DNA of 64,000 nt from Mogibacterium timidum ATCC 33093 (GCF_000525775.1 NZ_JALU01000005.1:59468-123467); one strand, 5' to 3'; counted from the first letter of the stretch, positions 1 to 8,725 are shown. Translations and numbers: made by a program. The notes: generated by a model not told the origin, from the letters alone.

Positions 1-1
1 C

Positions 2-97
2 CGCTTCAATGTTGACGACAAGCTTGCCAAGCATTGGGCTGTTATGGAGACCATTGCTGCCAAGGCGATATGGCAGAATCAGAACGGTGAATTTTAA
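2..97 (+). CDS. 3' end of a SnoaL-like (NTF2 fold) protein, partial
   Basis: An open frame enters from the left edge and ends at TAA 95-97, giving 31 residues. The stretch around FNVDDKLAKHWAVMET followed by a short tail ending NGEF resembles the last beta strands of SnoaL-like/NTF2-fold proteins, where an EHWD-type motif precedes the C-terminus. The following Rrf2 regulator is 57 bp downstream on the same strand and may regulate it. Too little is present to assign a substrate; the family call is an inference from one short motif. Confidence 0.45.
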   Translation, partial: RFNVDDKLAKHWAVMETIAAKAIWQNQNGEF

Positions 98-154
98 TGT
101 AACCGTTGAAATTACAACGGGCTTAATGTAGAATGGTAGCCGGAGGTGGTTCAT

Positions 155-595
155 ATGCAGATATCGAGCAGATTTACCGTGGCTTTACATATCTTCACCT
201 GTGTGGATACGTTTAAGGATGAATATAAGGTGACGAGCGACTTCCTCGCAGGTAGCATAGGAACCAACCCGGTCATTATTCGCAAGATACTCACACAGCT
301 TCAAAATGCAGGACTCATCACGGTAACAAGAGGAACCGGCGGAATCAAGCCAACAAGAGAACTGTCGGAAATATCCTTCTATGATGTATATCAGGCTATA
401 GAGCCTTTGGAGGGCGGTGATTTGTTCCGGTTCCATGAGAAGCCGAGCCCACAGTGCCCTGTCGGAGGTAATATCCATGCATTGCTGGACGCAAAGCTGA
501 ACGCGATCCAGAATGCGATGGAGGACGAAATGAAGAAATATACAATAGAGGAGCTGCGGACGGGAATGCAGGAAATTTTCGGGAAAGAAGCATGA
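155..595 (+). CDS. Rrf2 family transcriptional regulator
   Basis: A 146-residue protein with the Rrf2 layout: an N-terminal winged helix opening MQISSRFTVALHI, a recognition-helix segment around NPVIIRKILTQLQNAGLI, then the wing (TRGTGGIKP). Rrf2 proteins bind DNA and often sense Fe-S, thiol or nitrosative stress. Only one Cys (in SPQCPVGG) lies in the sensor region, so a three-Cys cluster-binding site is not evident; this favours the YwnA-like branch. Start chosen at ATG 155 because GGAGGTGG at 142-149 is well spaced; the GTG at 146 lies inside that ribosome-binding site. It follows a SnoaL-like gene on the same strand, its likely target. Confidence 0.85.
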   Translation: MQISSRFTVALHIFTCVDTFKDEYKVTSDFLAGSIGTNPVIIRKILTQLQNAGLITVTRGTGGIKPTRELSEISFYDVYQAIEPLEGGDLFRFHEKPSPQCPVGGNIHALLDAKLNAIQNAMEDEMKKYTIEELRTGMQEIFGKEA

Positions 596-676
596 TACAG
601 AAACAGATGTGCGGCCGGAACGGCTACTCGCCTATCTTGTGGAGTAGTTAAAGGGCGATCTTCAATATTTTTAAGG

Positions 677-1696
677 ATGAGGACAAAAAATACTATGAAA
701 AGCTTATACGGTGAACTGCCGAACGGCTATCAGGAAAGTATCCGGAAAGGAATCAGCGCGGTGAGGTATCTCAGCGGACATATGTCCTATGGTACAGGTA
801 CAGTAGAGGAATGCGTCAGCAGATTGAAATATGAATTGGATAATGCCGATGCAATTGTGATTGGAGCCGGAGCAGGCTTGTCCACGTCAGCGGGACTTAC
901 CTACAGTGGTGAACGATTTGAGAAATACTTTTTTGATTTTGCGAAGAAATATGATATCCGTGATATGTACTCCGGCGGCTTTTATCCTTTTCCGGACGAT
1001 GAAACACGTTGGGCATGGTGGGCAAGGCATATCTATTACAATCGCTATATCGACGCTCCGAAGCAGGTATATCAGGAATTGTATGAATTCGTGAAGGATA
1101 AGGATTATTTCGTCATCACCACTAATGTGGATCACCGGTTCCAAAGGGCGGGGTTTGATAAAAAACGGTTGTTCTATACACAGGGTGACTATGGTTTGTT
1201 TCAGAGCGTGAATCCATCACTGCAGAAGACCTATGATAACGAAGAATGGGTTATGAAAGCAATGGCGGCACAGGGTTTTATCAAAGATGAAAGAAGAATA
1301 TTCCAGGTACCGGAAAGCAGCAGTATCACCATGCGGATTCCAACCGACCTGATCCCGAAATGCCCGGATGACGGTTCAGAGGTCACTATGAATCTTCGCG
1401 CGGATGATTCCTTTGTTGAGGACGAAAGATGGCACAGAGCATCGGCGGCTTATTACGATTTCCTTCGCAGACATGAGGGTCTGCATGTACTGTATCTGGA
1501 ACTTGGCGTTGGAGCCAATACGCCTGTCATCGTGAAGTATCCGTTCTGGCAGATGACACTTGCCAATGAGAAGGCTGTTTACGCCTGCATAAATTACGGA
1601 GAAGCATTCTGTCCGGGCGAGCTTGAAAATCGAAGTATCTGTATAGATGCGGATATTTATGAAGTGCTAAGAAAATACGCCTATGGGCATTTCTAG
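677..1696 (+). CDS. SirTM-type (class M) sirtuin, NAD-dependent
   Basis: A 339-residue SIR2-fold protein. The NAD-binding motif is GAGAGLSTSAG (about residues 63-73) and the ribose/nicotinamide motif is TTNVDHRF (148-155). Where classical sirtuins carry the catalytic HG, this protein has TQGD (Gln169). A glutamine there is typical of SirTM enzymes, which are protein ADP-ribosyltransferases rather than deacetylases. The usual zinc ligands look mostly lost: Ser177 and Ser181 sit where I expect cysteines, and only Cys229 of the second pair remains. SirTM genes normally sit with a macrodomain hydrolase, GcvH-L and a lipoate ligase; none is nearby. ATG 677 follows TTAAGGA; ATG 695 is an alternative start. 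Confidence 0.8.
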   Translation: MRTKNTMKSLYGELPNGYQESIRKGISAVRYLSGHMSYGTGTVEECVSRLKYELDNADAIVIGAGAGLSTSAGLTYSGERFEKYFFDFAKKYDIRDMYSGGFYPFPDDETRWAWWARHIYYNRYIDAPKQVYQELYEFVKDKDYFVITTNVDHRFQRAGFDKKRLFYTQGDYGLFQSVNPSLQKTYDNEEWVMKAMAAQGFIKDERRIFQVPESSSITMRIPTDLIPKCPDDGSEVTMNLRADDSFVEDERWHRASAAYYDFLRRHEGLHVLYLELGVGANTPVIVKYPFWQMTLANEKAVYACINYGEAFCPGELENRSICIDADIYEVLRKYAYGHF

Positions 1697-1753
1697 GGAT
1701 ACTCATAGGCGTGTAATAGATTGTAATATGAGTTGCTTTATCTCCTTCTTAAA

Positions 1754-1837
1754 TCAGTCGAACTGCTTATTCCCGCAGAAACGTGCATACTGCACAACGG
1801 CCTCAAATTGCTCCGGAAGATATGTTTCGATCAACAT
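1754..1837 (-). other. Tiny minus-strand frame, probable gene remnant
   Basis: Between the sirtuin and the flavodoxin genes a 27-codon frame begins MLIETYLPEQFEAVVQYARF and ends in TGA (minus strand). An AGGAG is about 9 nt upstream of the ATG. Its composition looks like a real protein C-terminus rather than noise, but I cannot place it in a family. It could be a small gene or the residue of a deleted one. The rest of 1697-1988 shows nothing else convincing. Confidence 0.25.
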
Positions 1838-1988
1838 AAAAGAAATGCTCCTACATGATGATATACCCGTCGTGTATACCATCATAGATGAAAAGCATTA
1901 GACTTTCAATTGGAGAACCAATAATATGTAATCAAAGACATCGGAAGCATCTATAAACAGAAGCAGTATACGAAGGAGGATATCGATA

Positions 1989-2590
1989 ATGAAAAAGATA
2001 TGGTCTGTTCTGCTGGCCGCAGCTATGATGCTTTCCCTAGCGGCATGCGGAAGTTCAAATAATAACACTTCGGAATCATCTAAAAAAAGGGTTCTGAATT
2101 TAAAGGGAAAGCCATCGTTGTTTATTATTCCGGTTCGGGAAATACAAAGAGAGTTGCAAATTTCGTAGCTGACGAGCTCGATGCAGATACTTTTGAGATA
2201 ATTCCCGCCGTGCCTTATTCTGATAGTGACTTGAACTGGAGAGACCGGAACAGCCGCGTTAATAGAGAGCACGACAACGTATCTCTTCAGTATGTAAAGC
2301 TTGCCTCAACAGAGGTTCCGAATTGGAGCGATTATGACGTGGTTCTGTTCGGTTATCCAATCCGGTGGGGTGAAGCACCGTGGATCGTGAACAATTTCAT
2401 CAAGAGCAACAATTTCACCGGGAAAAAGGTCGTTCTATTTTGCACATCCGCAAGCTCAGGAATTGGAAGCAGCGGAACAAATCTTGAAAAAATGGCAGGG
2501 ACAGGTGACTGGCTTGAAGGAAAACGCTTCTCGGAAAAACCCAATAAAGGCTCGGTCAGGGAATGGGTTCGGGGACTGGATCTGAAATGA
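1989..2590 (+). pseudogene. Flavodoxin-like lipoprotein, frameshifted in an A7 tract
   Basis: ATG 1989 follows AAGGAGGA and opens a lipoprotein signal peptide with lipobox LAAC (MKKIWSVLLAA...). After SESSKK the reading frame is lost at an A7 run (2082-2088). The other frame continues with a flavodoxin FMN-phosphate motif, VVYYSGSGNTKRVA, and the rest of a flavodoxin fold (VVLFGYPIRWGEAPW; TSASSGIGSS) to TGA 2588-2590. Adding one A restores a single frame of about 200 residues. Membrane-anchored flavodoxins of this type are electron carriers or quinone reductases. The defect may be a mutation, phase variation, transcriptional slippage, or a sequencing error. Confidence 0.8.
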
Positions 2591-2591
2591 T

Positions 2592-2771
2592 CATCCCCGT
2601 ATCGGCGGGCTTGGTATCTGCGGTTCCGGCTCATATATGTCGGTTGCCGGTGTGAAAGAGCCGCGAATCAAGTCTGTTGCTGCAATCGTTCCCGCCATCT
2701 CCGACATTTCTGCTTCTCCGATGATGGGTTTTTATAAAAAAGCAGATAATTTACGGAGAAAGAGGCGATAG
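2592..2771 (+). pseudogene. Alpha/beta hydrolase (dienelactone-hydrolase-like) remnant
   Basis: Directly after the flavodoxin stop, another frame reads RIGGLGICGSGSYMSVAGV and continues to TAG 2769-2771. The G-x-C-G-S-G segment resembles the nucleophile elbow of DLH/YitV-like alpha/beta hydrolases, and VKEPRIKSVAAIVPAIS matches the strand after it. There is no start codon or N-terminal half, so this is the leftover middle of a deleted gene. In related genomes such hydrolases often accompany flavodoxins; that is inference. Confidence 0.55.
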
Positions 2772-2792
2772 AGTAATAATTCCACATATAAC

Positions 2793-2839
2793 AAACAAAT
2801 CCGCAGACAGTTGAAGCAATGCTGTCTGCGGATTTGTTT
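2793..2839 (+). terminator. Strong hairpin terminator, 18-bp perfect stem
   Basis: Arms 2793-2810 and 2822-2839 are perfectly complementary over 18 bp with an 11-nt loop. The stem base is A-rich on the left and T-rich on the right, so it can terminate in both directions. It separates the flavodoxin/hydrolase remnants from sortase. Confidence 0.8.
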
Positions 2840-3017
2840 CGTCACAGAAATTATACAGACCGAATTAAGCTTTATGCTATTATTAACAGTGCGTTATGAG
2901 AGACTGCAACATTGAGTTAGCTATTTGGCAGTGATATAATCTAGCCTTGGAGATGTGAACCATAGCATAATATAGCATAATATAGAATAATTGGGAGAGA
3001 ACAGAAGGAGAGCTGTT

Positions 3018-3968
3018 ATGAGAAGTGACAAATACAATGACGTCAAGCCTAATCAGATAGTGTCTGAAGAGGTTGCTGTTGAGCCCAAAGGAGTTGCAGA
3101 AGTCGATACCTCAGAGTCTCTTAATAGGGGCAAAAAAGCGAAAAAGGCTAAGAGCAAGGTTAAGAAGAAAAAGAAGAACCGTGCAGTTGACTGGGCATTT
3201 AGAGTCATAATATTTTGTCTTGTTTGCGTAATTTTGATTAGCGGTTATAAGGTAGGTACAGCGCTTTATAATTACTACCATTCAAGAAGCGGCTTCAAGG
3301 AGGTCGCAAAAGAAGCCAAGGTCGACCCTAATCAATTCACGGGAATTGTTGATTTTGCAGCTCTCCGGAAGCAGAATCCGGATGTTGTAGGTTGGATTTA
3401 CCAGAAGGATACGATTATCAATTATCCGATTATGCGTGGCAACAATAACGATATCTATCTGCATACAGATATTAAGAAGAAATATAGTGTGTCCGGTTCA
3501 ATCTTCATGGATTACCGTAATTCTGCCGATTTCTCGGATTTCAATACGATTGTGTATGGGCACCATATGCATGACGGCAGTATGTTCAAGTCGTTGAGGG
3601 GGTATACGAAGGAAAACGATTATTATGACAGTCACAAGACCTTTGAGCTTATTACACCTGATGCCAAATATCATCTGCAGGTATTCGCTTCTTATATCAC
3701 CCCGGCAACCAGCGATGCCTATAAGAATTCATTTAACAGTGAAGCAGAAAAACAGGCTTTCATAAACTATGCCAGGACAAATTCAAAAATCAGCGTAGAG
3801 GGCGTTAATATCTCTACTAAGGATAGGATCGTTACGCTAAGCACCTGTGCATACGACTTCGACGAAGCCAGATATGTGGTTGTATGCAAGATGATTCCGT
3901 GGACTAAGGCTGAGGTCAGAGCAGGAGAAAAGCTTCAAGCAAAAATAGATAAGCAGAACGGCAAATAA
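3018..3968 (+). CDS. srtB: Class B sortase
   Basis: A 316-residue membrane-anchored transpeptidase. The N-terminus is Lys-rich (about residues 40-62), followed by one transmembrane helix (VIIFCLVCVILISGYKVG) and an extracellular sortase domain. Catalytic residues visible: His in YGHHMHDG (about 182-183), Cys277 in TLSTC, and Arg in DEARYVVV. The spacing and the GSIFMDYRN segment fit class B. Sortases cleave an LPXTG-like signal and attach the protein to peptidoglycan; no substrate gene with a sorting signal is seen in this window. Start at ATG 3018 is favoured by AAGGAG just upstream; an upstream ATG at 2991 has no comparable site. The gene appears monocistronic, bounded by hairpins. Confidence 0.93.
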   Translation: MRSDKYNDVKPNQIVSEEVAVEPKGVAEVDTSESLNRGKKAKKAKSKVKKKKKNRAVDWAFRVIIFCLVCVILISGYKVGTALYNYYHSRSGFKEVAKEAKVDPNQFTGIVDFAALRKQNPDVVGWIYQKDTIINYPIMRGNNNDIYLHTDIKKKYSVSGSIFMDYRNSADFSDFNTIVYGHHMHDGSMFKSLRGYTKENDYYDSHKTFELITPDAKYHLQVFASYITPATSDAYKNSFNSEAEKQAFINYARTNSKISVEGVNISTKDRIVTLSTCAYDFDEARYVVVCKMIPWTKAEVRAGEKLQAKIDKQNGK

Positions 3969-4062
3969 GGATTCGGCAAAAATTTGAAATTACGGCGAAT
4001 ATAAAGAAAATAACCGATTTGCTCTTGAATACAGTAATTAATAGTAATTATGGGGAATCGTT

Positions 4063-4090
4063 GCAACCGGATGCGGCGGTTTCCTTTTTA
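4063..4090 (+). terminator. Probable terminator downstream of srtB
   Basis: AACCG and CGGTT pair around a 7-nt loop and are followed by TTCCTTTTT. The stem is short (about 6 bp) and the T-run imperfect. It lies about 100 bp past the sortase stop and ahead of the aminotransferase leader. Confidence 0.45.
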
Positions 4091-4211
4091 AGCATTTTTA
4101 AGCTGTAAAGCAGGCATAATTGCTGCTGTCAGTCCCCTTTTGATATTTGCCGGTACAGTATATAATCATCTAAAAGGTAAACTTATCTAAATGAAAGTCC
4201 GAGGTGCACTC

Positions 4212-5318
4212 ATGAGTATTGATAAGACAAGAATCAGGGATGAGCTTATTCCTGAGATCAGGAGCTATGCCGACAATACACCGGTAGCTGACGAGCATAC
4301 GCTTGACTGCAGTCTGGGGATAAATCCGTACGGATTTCCGGATGTCGTGATAGACATTGTGCGAAATTTTGATGTAAACAGGCTGTATCAGTATCCGCAC
4401 AGCGATGAAGCTCAAGAGGCTGTGGTCAATTATTGGCAGGATTATGCCTTTATTGAGCCTGAAAATGTAGTTATGACGGATGGAAGTGTTACTGCTCTCA
4501 ACCTCCTTGTAAACGTTTTTGCAAAACCGGGAGCTGAAGCAGTTATGTTCATGCCTACATTTACAGACATGGTTGAGTATTCCAGAATCATGGGTATGAA
4601 GGTACACGGAGTAGTGACAAGTGCCGAAAATAATTTTAAAGAAGATGTAAACAGGCTGGTTGGAACTATAAACGACAATACTTCTTTCGTGTACATTGAT
4701 AATCCAAATAATCCAACGGGTCAATTTCTGTCGAATGCGGAGCTTGAGCGTATAATCAGCAAATGCGAGGAGATGAAGGTGTACGCCATAATTGACGAAG
4801 CCTATGCGGATTTTATCCCGAGGGAGGAATCTGCAGTTATGCTTGGTCCGAAATACAGCCACATGATTAGTGTGAGAACCTTTTCTAAAGGCTTCGGGTT
4901 GGCAGGAGCCAGAGCCGGTTACATAATAACCAATAAAGAGCTTGTCAAATATATCAAGAAGGTCAGCAATCCTTACATGATGAACGAGATGAGTCGCGCG
5001 ATAACAGCAGCAATCCTCAACTATGACGTTCAGCCGGTTGAGCACGGTACAGACTTTTCGATCATCAAGGGAGCGCTTCGCGATGCCTGCGGAAGTAAAA
5101 TAATCATGGCAGAGACGGATGACAGAGTTCCGATCTGCCTGCTCAGGCATGTAGATGACGACATCGATTTGCAACGAATGCTTATGAATGAGAATGTATT
5201 GACCTGTAGCGGAAGCGAATTTGAGCCGCTTGGAAGGAATTGTGTAAGACTGCGTGTTCCAACGTTAAAAGATGCGGGTAAGCTGATCAAGGCAATTAGG
5301 AATGTGGTTAGCGCGTAA
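4212..5318 (+). CDS. PLP-dependent class I/II aminotransferase (HisC/CobD-like)
   Basis: A 368-residue fold-type I enzyme. Visible motifs: the substrate-side DCSLGINPYGFP near the N-terminus, YIDNPNNPTGQ, the PLP-binding IIDEAYADF, the Schiff-base lysine in TFSKGFGLAGARAGY, and an Arg-rich C-terminal RLRVPT. This is typical of histidinol-phosphate aminotransferases and threonine-phosphate decarboxylases. No his or cob genes are nearby, so the substrate is open. ATG 4212 is preceded by GAGGTG at optimal spacing; ATG 4191 is the alternative. Its last 29 bp are echoed twice downstream (see repeat). Confidence 0.9.
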   Translation: MSIDKTRIRDELIPEIRSYADNTPVADEHTLDCSLGINPYGFPDVVIDIVRNFDVNRLYQYPHSDEAQEAVVNYWQDYAFIEPENVVMTDGSVTALNLLVNVFAKPGAEAVMFMPTFTDMVEYSRIMGMKVHGVVTSAENNFKEDVNRLVGTINDNTSFVYIDNPNNPTGQFLSNAELERIISKCEEMKVYAIIDEAYADFIPREESAVMLGPKYSHMISVRTFSKGFGLAGARAGYIITNKELVKYIKKVSNPYMMNEMSRAITAAILNYDVQPVEHGTDFSIIKGALRDACGSKIIMAETDDRVPICLLRHVDDDIDLQRMLMNENVLTCSGSEFEPLGRNCVRLRVPTLKDAGKLIKAIRNVVSA

Positions 5319-5450
5319 CTACGATAAGTCCGATGAGTCCCTGAACAGGGTTACGGCAATGAGAAATGCAGTTAGCGCGTAACCCATCCTGTGTGTCTCA
5401 TGCACTGCCGACAGGCAGTGCGACAATTAGAAATGTAGTTAGCACGTAAC
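5291..5450 (+). repeat. Three degenerate copies of the aminotransferase 3' end
   Basis: The gene's terminal 29 bp (5291-5319, core GGTTAGCGCGTAAC) recur at 5355-5383 and 5422-5450 with a few substitutions, at periods of 64 and 67 bp. Each copy keeps the in-frame stop TAA. A perfect 8-bp stem with a 4-nt loop (5402-5421, GCACTGCC/GGCAGTGC) lies between copies two and three. The spacer sequences are not alike, so this is not a simple tandem duplication. Confidence 0.7.
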
Positions 5451-5510
5451 CTGTGCATTATGAGCGATGATTAAGAATCAAATGAAACTATGCGTATGAA
5501 GAGGGCGGAA

Positions 5511-6098
5511 ATGATGATTAAAGATTTGATTAAGAAGAACAGAAGTGTCAGAGGTTACGATATTTCTCGGGAAGTGACTGATGAAGAACTCCGTGAGATG
5601 GTTGATTGTGCGAGATTATCCGCATCAAGTGTTAATATGCAGCCACTTAAATATGTAACTATAAATACCCCGGAAGGAAGAGATAAAATCATTGGACAGA
5701 TATCATTTGCCGCAAAATTGTCAGAGCTTCATCTCCCCATCTCGGGTACCGAACCGATGGCATATATAGTTATCTGCCAAGATGAGAACATCAGCAAGAG
5801 CGGAACAGGATATCATAAGGATGCGGGAATTGTTGCCCAATCCATAACTTTGGCTGCTGCGGAGATGGGGCTCGGAGCTTGTATATTAGGATACTTTTCG
5901 CCAAAAGAAATGGCTACGTCACTTAGACTTGCCGGAAACCTCAGACCGCTGCTTGTGATAGCACTAGGCAAATCAATCGAAGATATCAGGATAGTCGAGA
6001 TTGAAGAAGGTGAATCAACTGACTATTATCGCGATGAAAACGGCGTGCACTATGTACCTAAACGAAGGCTTGATGATGTGATAGTTGAGTGGGAATAG
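5511..6098 (+). CDS. Nitroreductase family FMN oxidoreductase
   Basis: A 195-residue protein with the nitroreductase layout: N-terminal KKNRSVRGYD (FMN-phosphate Arg), SASSVNMQPLKYV, a mid segment AGIVAQSITLAAAEMGLGAC with the GLG(A/T)C motif, and a C-terminal LGK segment. These are usually homodimeric NAD(P)H-dependent flavoenzymes acting on nitro compounds, quinones or unsaturated substrates. Start at the ATG pair 5511/5514 after GAGGGCGG; the earlier ATG 5490 lacks a good site. Monocistronic as far as can be seen. Confidence 0.88.
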   Translation: MMIKDLIKKNRSVRGYDISREVTDEELREMVDCARLSASSVNMQPLKYVTINTPEGRDKIIGQISFAAKLSELHLPISGTEPMAYIVICQDENISKSGTGYHKDAGIVAQSITLAAAEMGLGACILGYFSPKEMATSLRLAGNLRPLLVIALGKSIEDIRIVEIEEGESTDYYRDENGVHYVPKRRLDDVIVEWE

Positions 6099-6246
6099 AG
6101 TATAGCTTCACATAAGTGACTTAGTTTCAAGGGCTGTAGCCTAACCTATCATTATAATAAACAACCGGAACAAAATTGGGTAAAGCTTTCAAAAAGAATA
6201 AATTGAGTGATTGCTTCCGTTGGGTTTACAAGTGAACAAAAAAATC

Positions 6247-6276
6247 AGACCGTAGCTTAGTTGTTCCGGTCTTTTT
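6247..6276 (+). terminator. Terminator at the junction with the AT-rich island
   Basis: AGACCG (6247-6252) pairs with CGGTCT (6267-6272), loop 14 nt, followed by TTTT. It ends the nitroreductase transcript and coincides with the point where the sequence turns AT-rich and a truncated mobile-element frame begins. Confidence 0.6.
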
Positions 6277-7970
6277 GCGTATGTGGAAAAGGGGATATTT
6301 CACGTGAAGAGGCAGAGGATGAACTCCTCGCCGATGCTACCGATGTGTTCTGGAAGGGAGATAAGGACGCGGAAGCTGCAGTCAAAACGCTTGTAGAAAA
6401 AAACAGGAGCCTTGGAGAAACCATCCTCAAGGCTATTAAGTCTACAGTAGATAAACTGAACACTCTGGGCAAGAGTGCGATGAACGCACTAAAAGGAGAA
6501 CTTCGCGGCAAGTGGCTTGAAGAACTGGGAATACTTGAAAAGGCGCAAGAAATGTGGACTGATGCTTTGATGAATTCGGAAGTAGATGAGTTTGAAGAGG
6601 CTGTAGATAATGGAGACGGAATTAAATTCATGTTCAAGGGGCAAGATTCTCAAGGCAGAGATATATATGAAATATCCGAAACAACCAAGAACCTAACTAA
6701 CAAAGAAAAGCGCAATCTTGCCGTTAATAATATTAAAGAATTGTTAGGAAAGAAAACGATTATATTTGATAATGGAAGCGAAACCGCAGAGGCTAAACTA
6801 GACAAGGTTTTCTTAAAAAAGAATATCTATGGTGACAACCAAACGAATAGAAAGAAAGTATTTAAAAATAAAATTAACATTTTTGCCGATGGTGATACGA
6901 TGAATTTGCTATCAAATGCAGCTTATGATAGCAAATCAAAAGATAAAGACAATAAGCATAAAGGTGCAGTTAAAGAGTGGGAATATTACAATAAAGAAGT
7001 ATGGATAGATAACAATCTGTTTGACGTTTTAATAAACGTACAAGAGCGCAGCACAGGAAAATATGTATACAATGTAAAATTCACGCAAATTAAACAAAAT
7101 AAATCAGCCCCCGTTGCAACCGTAAAAGCAAACGCTAACGGCCTGAAATCAACAGGGGCTGATTCAAGTACAGTTAATGTATCATTGAAAAACTCTAATG
7201 TCAACGGGGAAACTAAAAAATATCAGAGAAAAAACAATATCTTTGATATCCCAAACAATCAGCAAGCGGATATAAGCACCATTAAGGAGCTGAACAAAAA
7301 GATTGACGCTCTAATCCTCAATCAGACCAAGACAAAAGGAACGATGCCTAAGAGGTCTGCAGTTATAAATTATCTGAAAGAACTAATTAGCGAGGTCGGA
7401 TCAGATGTAAAAGCAGAAGAGCTGCGTATTGATTATCATAATCTTTATAAAGCGGCAAAAACAGGTGACAATGCTACAAAGGAAAGACTGCTGAATGAAA
7501 TAACACGTGAAATTGTCAAGAATACCTATGAAACCGAGCGCATATCTCAAGAAATACAAGATGTTCAGAGATACCTCAAGAACATGACTGTGTCTATTGA
7601 TGAAAATCTGGAATCTGAAATAAAGAGCAGATATGGTTCATTTGGAAAGTTCAAAGAATATATTGATAACGCCTTTAAGGTAAAACTTAGCAGGAATGTT
7701 AACAGAATGGAATATGCTGTTCCTGTGGATATTATGCTGTCAGAAATGAATGAAATATTCGGTGACACCATAAAGGTGGATGGTCAAAGTTTGAATGATG
7801 TCACGGATTTTGTAACAGCACTGAGTGAGATTGCTGAATATGCATCGGTAAAAGATAATAAGGTATATCTATTTGACGGTGGCGCGCAGCTTGCAGGGTA
7901 TACGGAAAAAGAAATATCCGACAGTAAAATTTCAAAAAATATATCTTTATCTATTGTTAGGCAACACTAA
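6261..7970 (+). pseudogene. Truncated large mobile-element protein (LPD-type domains)
   Basis: An open frame of about 565 codons with no credible start: it begins inside the terminator. Segments such as DISREEAEDELLADA, FDVLINVQERSTGKYVYNV (like the LPD3 fold), and DVQRYLKNMTVSI...PVDIMLSEMNEIF resemble the large polyvalent proteins of integrative elements and phages. Those proteins run to thousands of residues and are injected or expressed with the element. Here both ends are missing: the C-terminus stops at SLSIVRQH just before the next operator. Base composition is A-rich, unlike the flanks. I infer a deletion remnant of an ICE or prophage. Confidence 0.62.
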
Positions 7971-7981
7971 CTGGCGTATAA

Positions 7982-8030
7982 TCAATAGTTAAGTTATTAA
8001 TAATAACGTTATTAATAACTTAATTATTGA
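7982..8030. promoter_or_regulatory. Large inverted repeat, probable TetR operator
   Basis: 20-nt arms 7982-8001 and 8011-8030 are complementary at 19 of 20 positions around a 9-nt spacer. The core is TTATTAAT/ATTAATAA. It lies 39 bp upstream of a TetR-family gene, which fits an autoregulatory operator for the regulator and the transporter genes behind it. Confidence 0.62.
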
Positions 8031-8069
8031 TTGAGTTATTAAAAATTGAAATTTTATAAGAGCGGAGAA

Positions 8070-8696
8070 ATGAACATGGCTAATAAAAATCATGAATTAG
8101 ATAAGCCGATAATTGAAGCTGCTAAAATTGAATTTTTAAAAAATGGATTTCAATCTACTTCAATCAATTCTATTGCAAAAAGAGCAGGAGTTACAACCGG
8201 AGCTATATATACAAGATATAAAGGGAAAGATGAGCTTTTATATAGCTTAATTGAAGAACTTTTACAAGTTTTGGATAGTGAAAGAAAAGATAACAAAGAA
8301 GCATACATGAAATATTGTATAGATAAAGATTTTGATAATCTTTTAAGTAGTATAGAAAAAGAAACTGCAAGATATATAGATATTTTATTTGAATATTATT
8401 ATGAGTGTAAACTTCTGTTATGTTGCAGCAAGGGAAGCTCAGTCGAATCCATGTTTGATGAAATGATGAAAAATAAGATACACGAAACACAAATATTCAT
8501 AGAAAAATATATTGACTCGGATATTAGTAAGTTAAAATTGGATTTAGTGGAATTACTAATGAATGAGCAGTTTAATGTATATGCTTTGATAATCGAAAAA
8601 GGATACAGCAAAGACGAAACAGTTGAGTATATAAAAATGTTGGGGGAGTTTATTGGAGCAGGTTGGGAAAAGATTTTTAAAGATTTTATAAAATAA
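8070..8696 (+). CDS. TetR/AcrR family regulator of the ECF/ABC cluster
   Basis: A 208-residue protein. The N-terminal TetR helix-turn-helix is clear: IIEAAKIEFLKNGF, STSINSIAKRAGVTTGAIYT and YKGKDELLYSLIE. The C-terminal ligand-binding half is not assignable to a known inducer. Start ATG 8070 has CGGAG just upstream; ATG 8076 is possible. It sits between a long palindrome and the ECF fusion gene (30 bp spacing), so it probably represses that operon. It is a distant paralogue of the TetR at 13432, which also precedes ABC genes. Confidence 0.85.
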   Translation: MNMANKNHELDKPIIEAAKIEFLKNGFQSTSINSIAKRAGVTTGAIYTRYKGKDELLYSLIEELLQVLDSERKDNKEAYMKYCIDKDFDNLLSSIEKETARYIDILFEYYYECKLLLCCSKGSSVESMFDEMMKNKIHETQIFIEKYIDSDISKLKLDLVELLMNEQFNVYALIIEKGYSKDETVEYIKMLGEFIGAGWEKIFKDFIK

Positions 8697-8725
8697 GAAT
8701 TTGATTTACAGATAGGACGAGTGAA

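Noticed and set aside
4170..5174. A 334-codon open frame on the minus strand opposite the aminotransferase
   Set aside because: Its translation is rich in His, Cys and Ile with no domain, no ribosome-binding site is seen, and the plus strand encodes a clear enzyme.
5402..5421. Perfect 8-bp hairpin as the terminator of the aminotransferase gene
   Set aside because: No T-run follows and it lies inside the repeat array; kept only as part of the repeat description.
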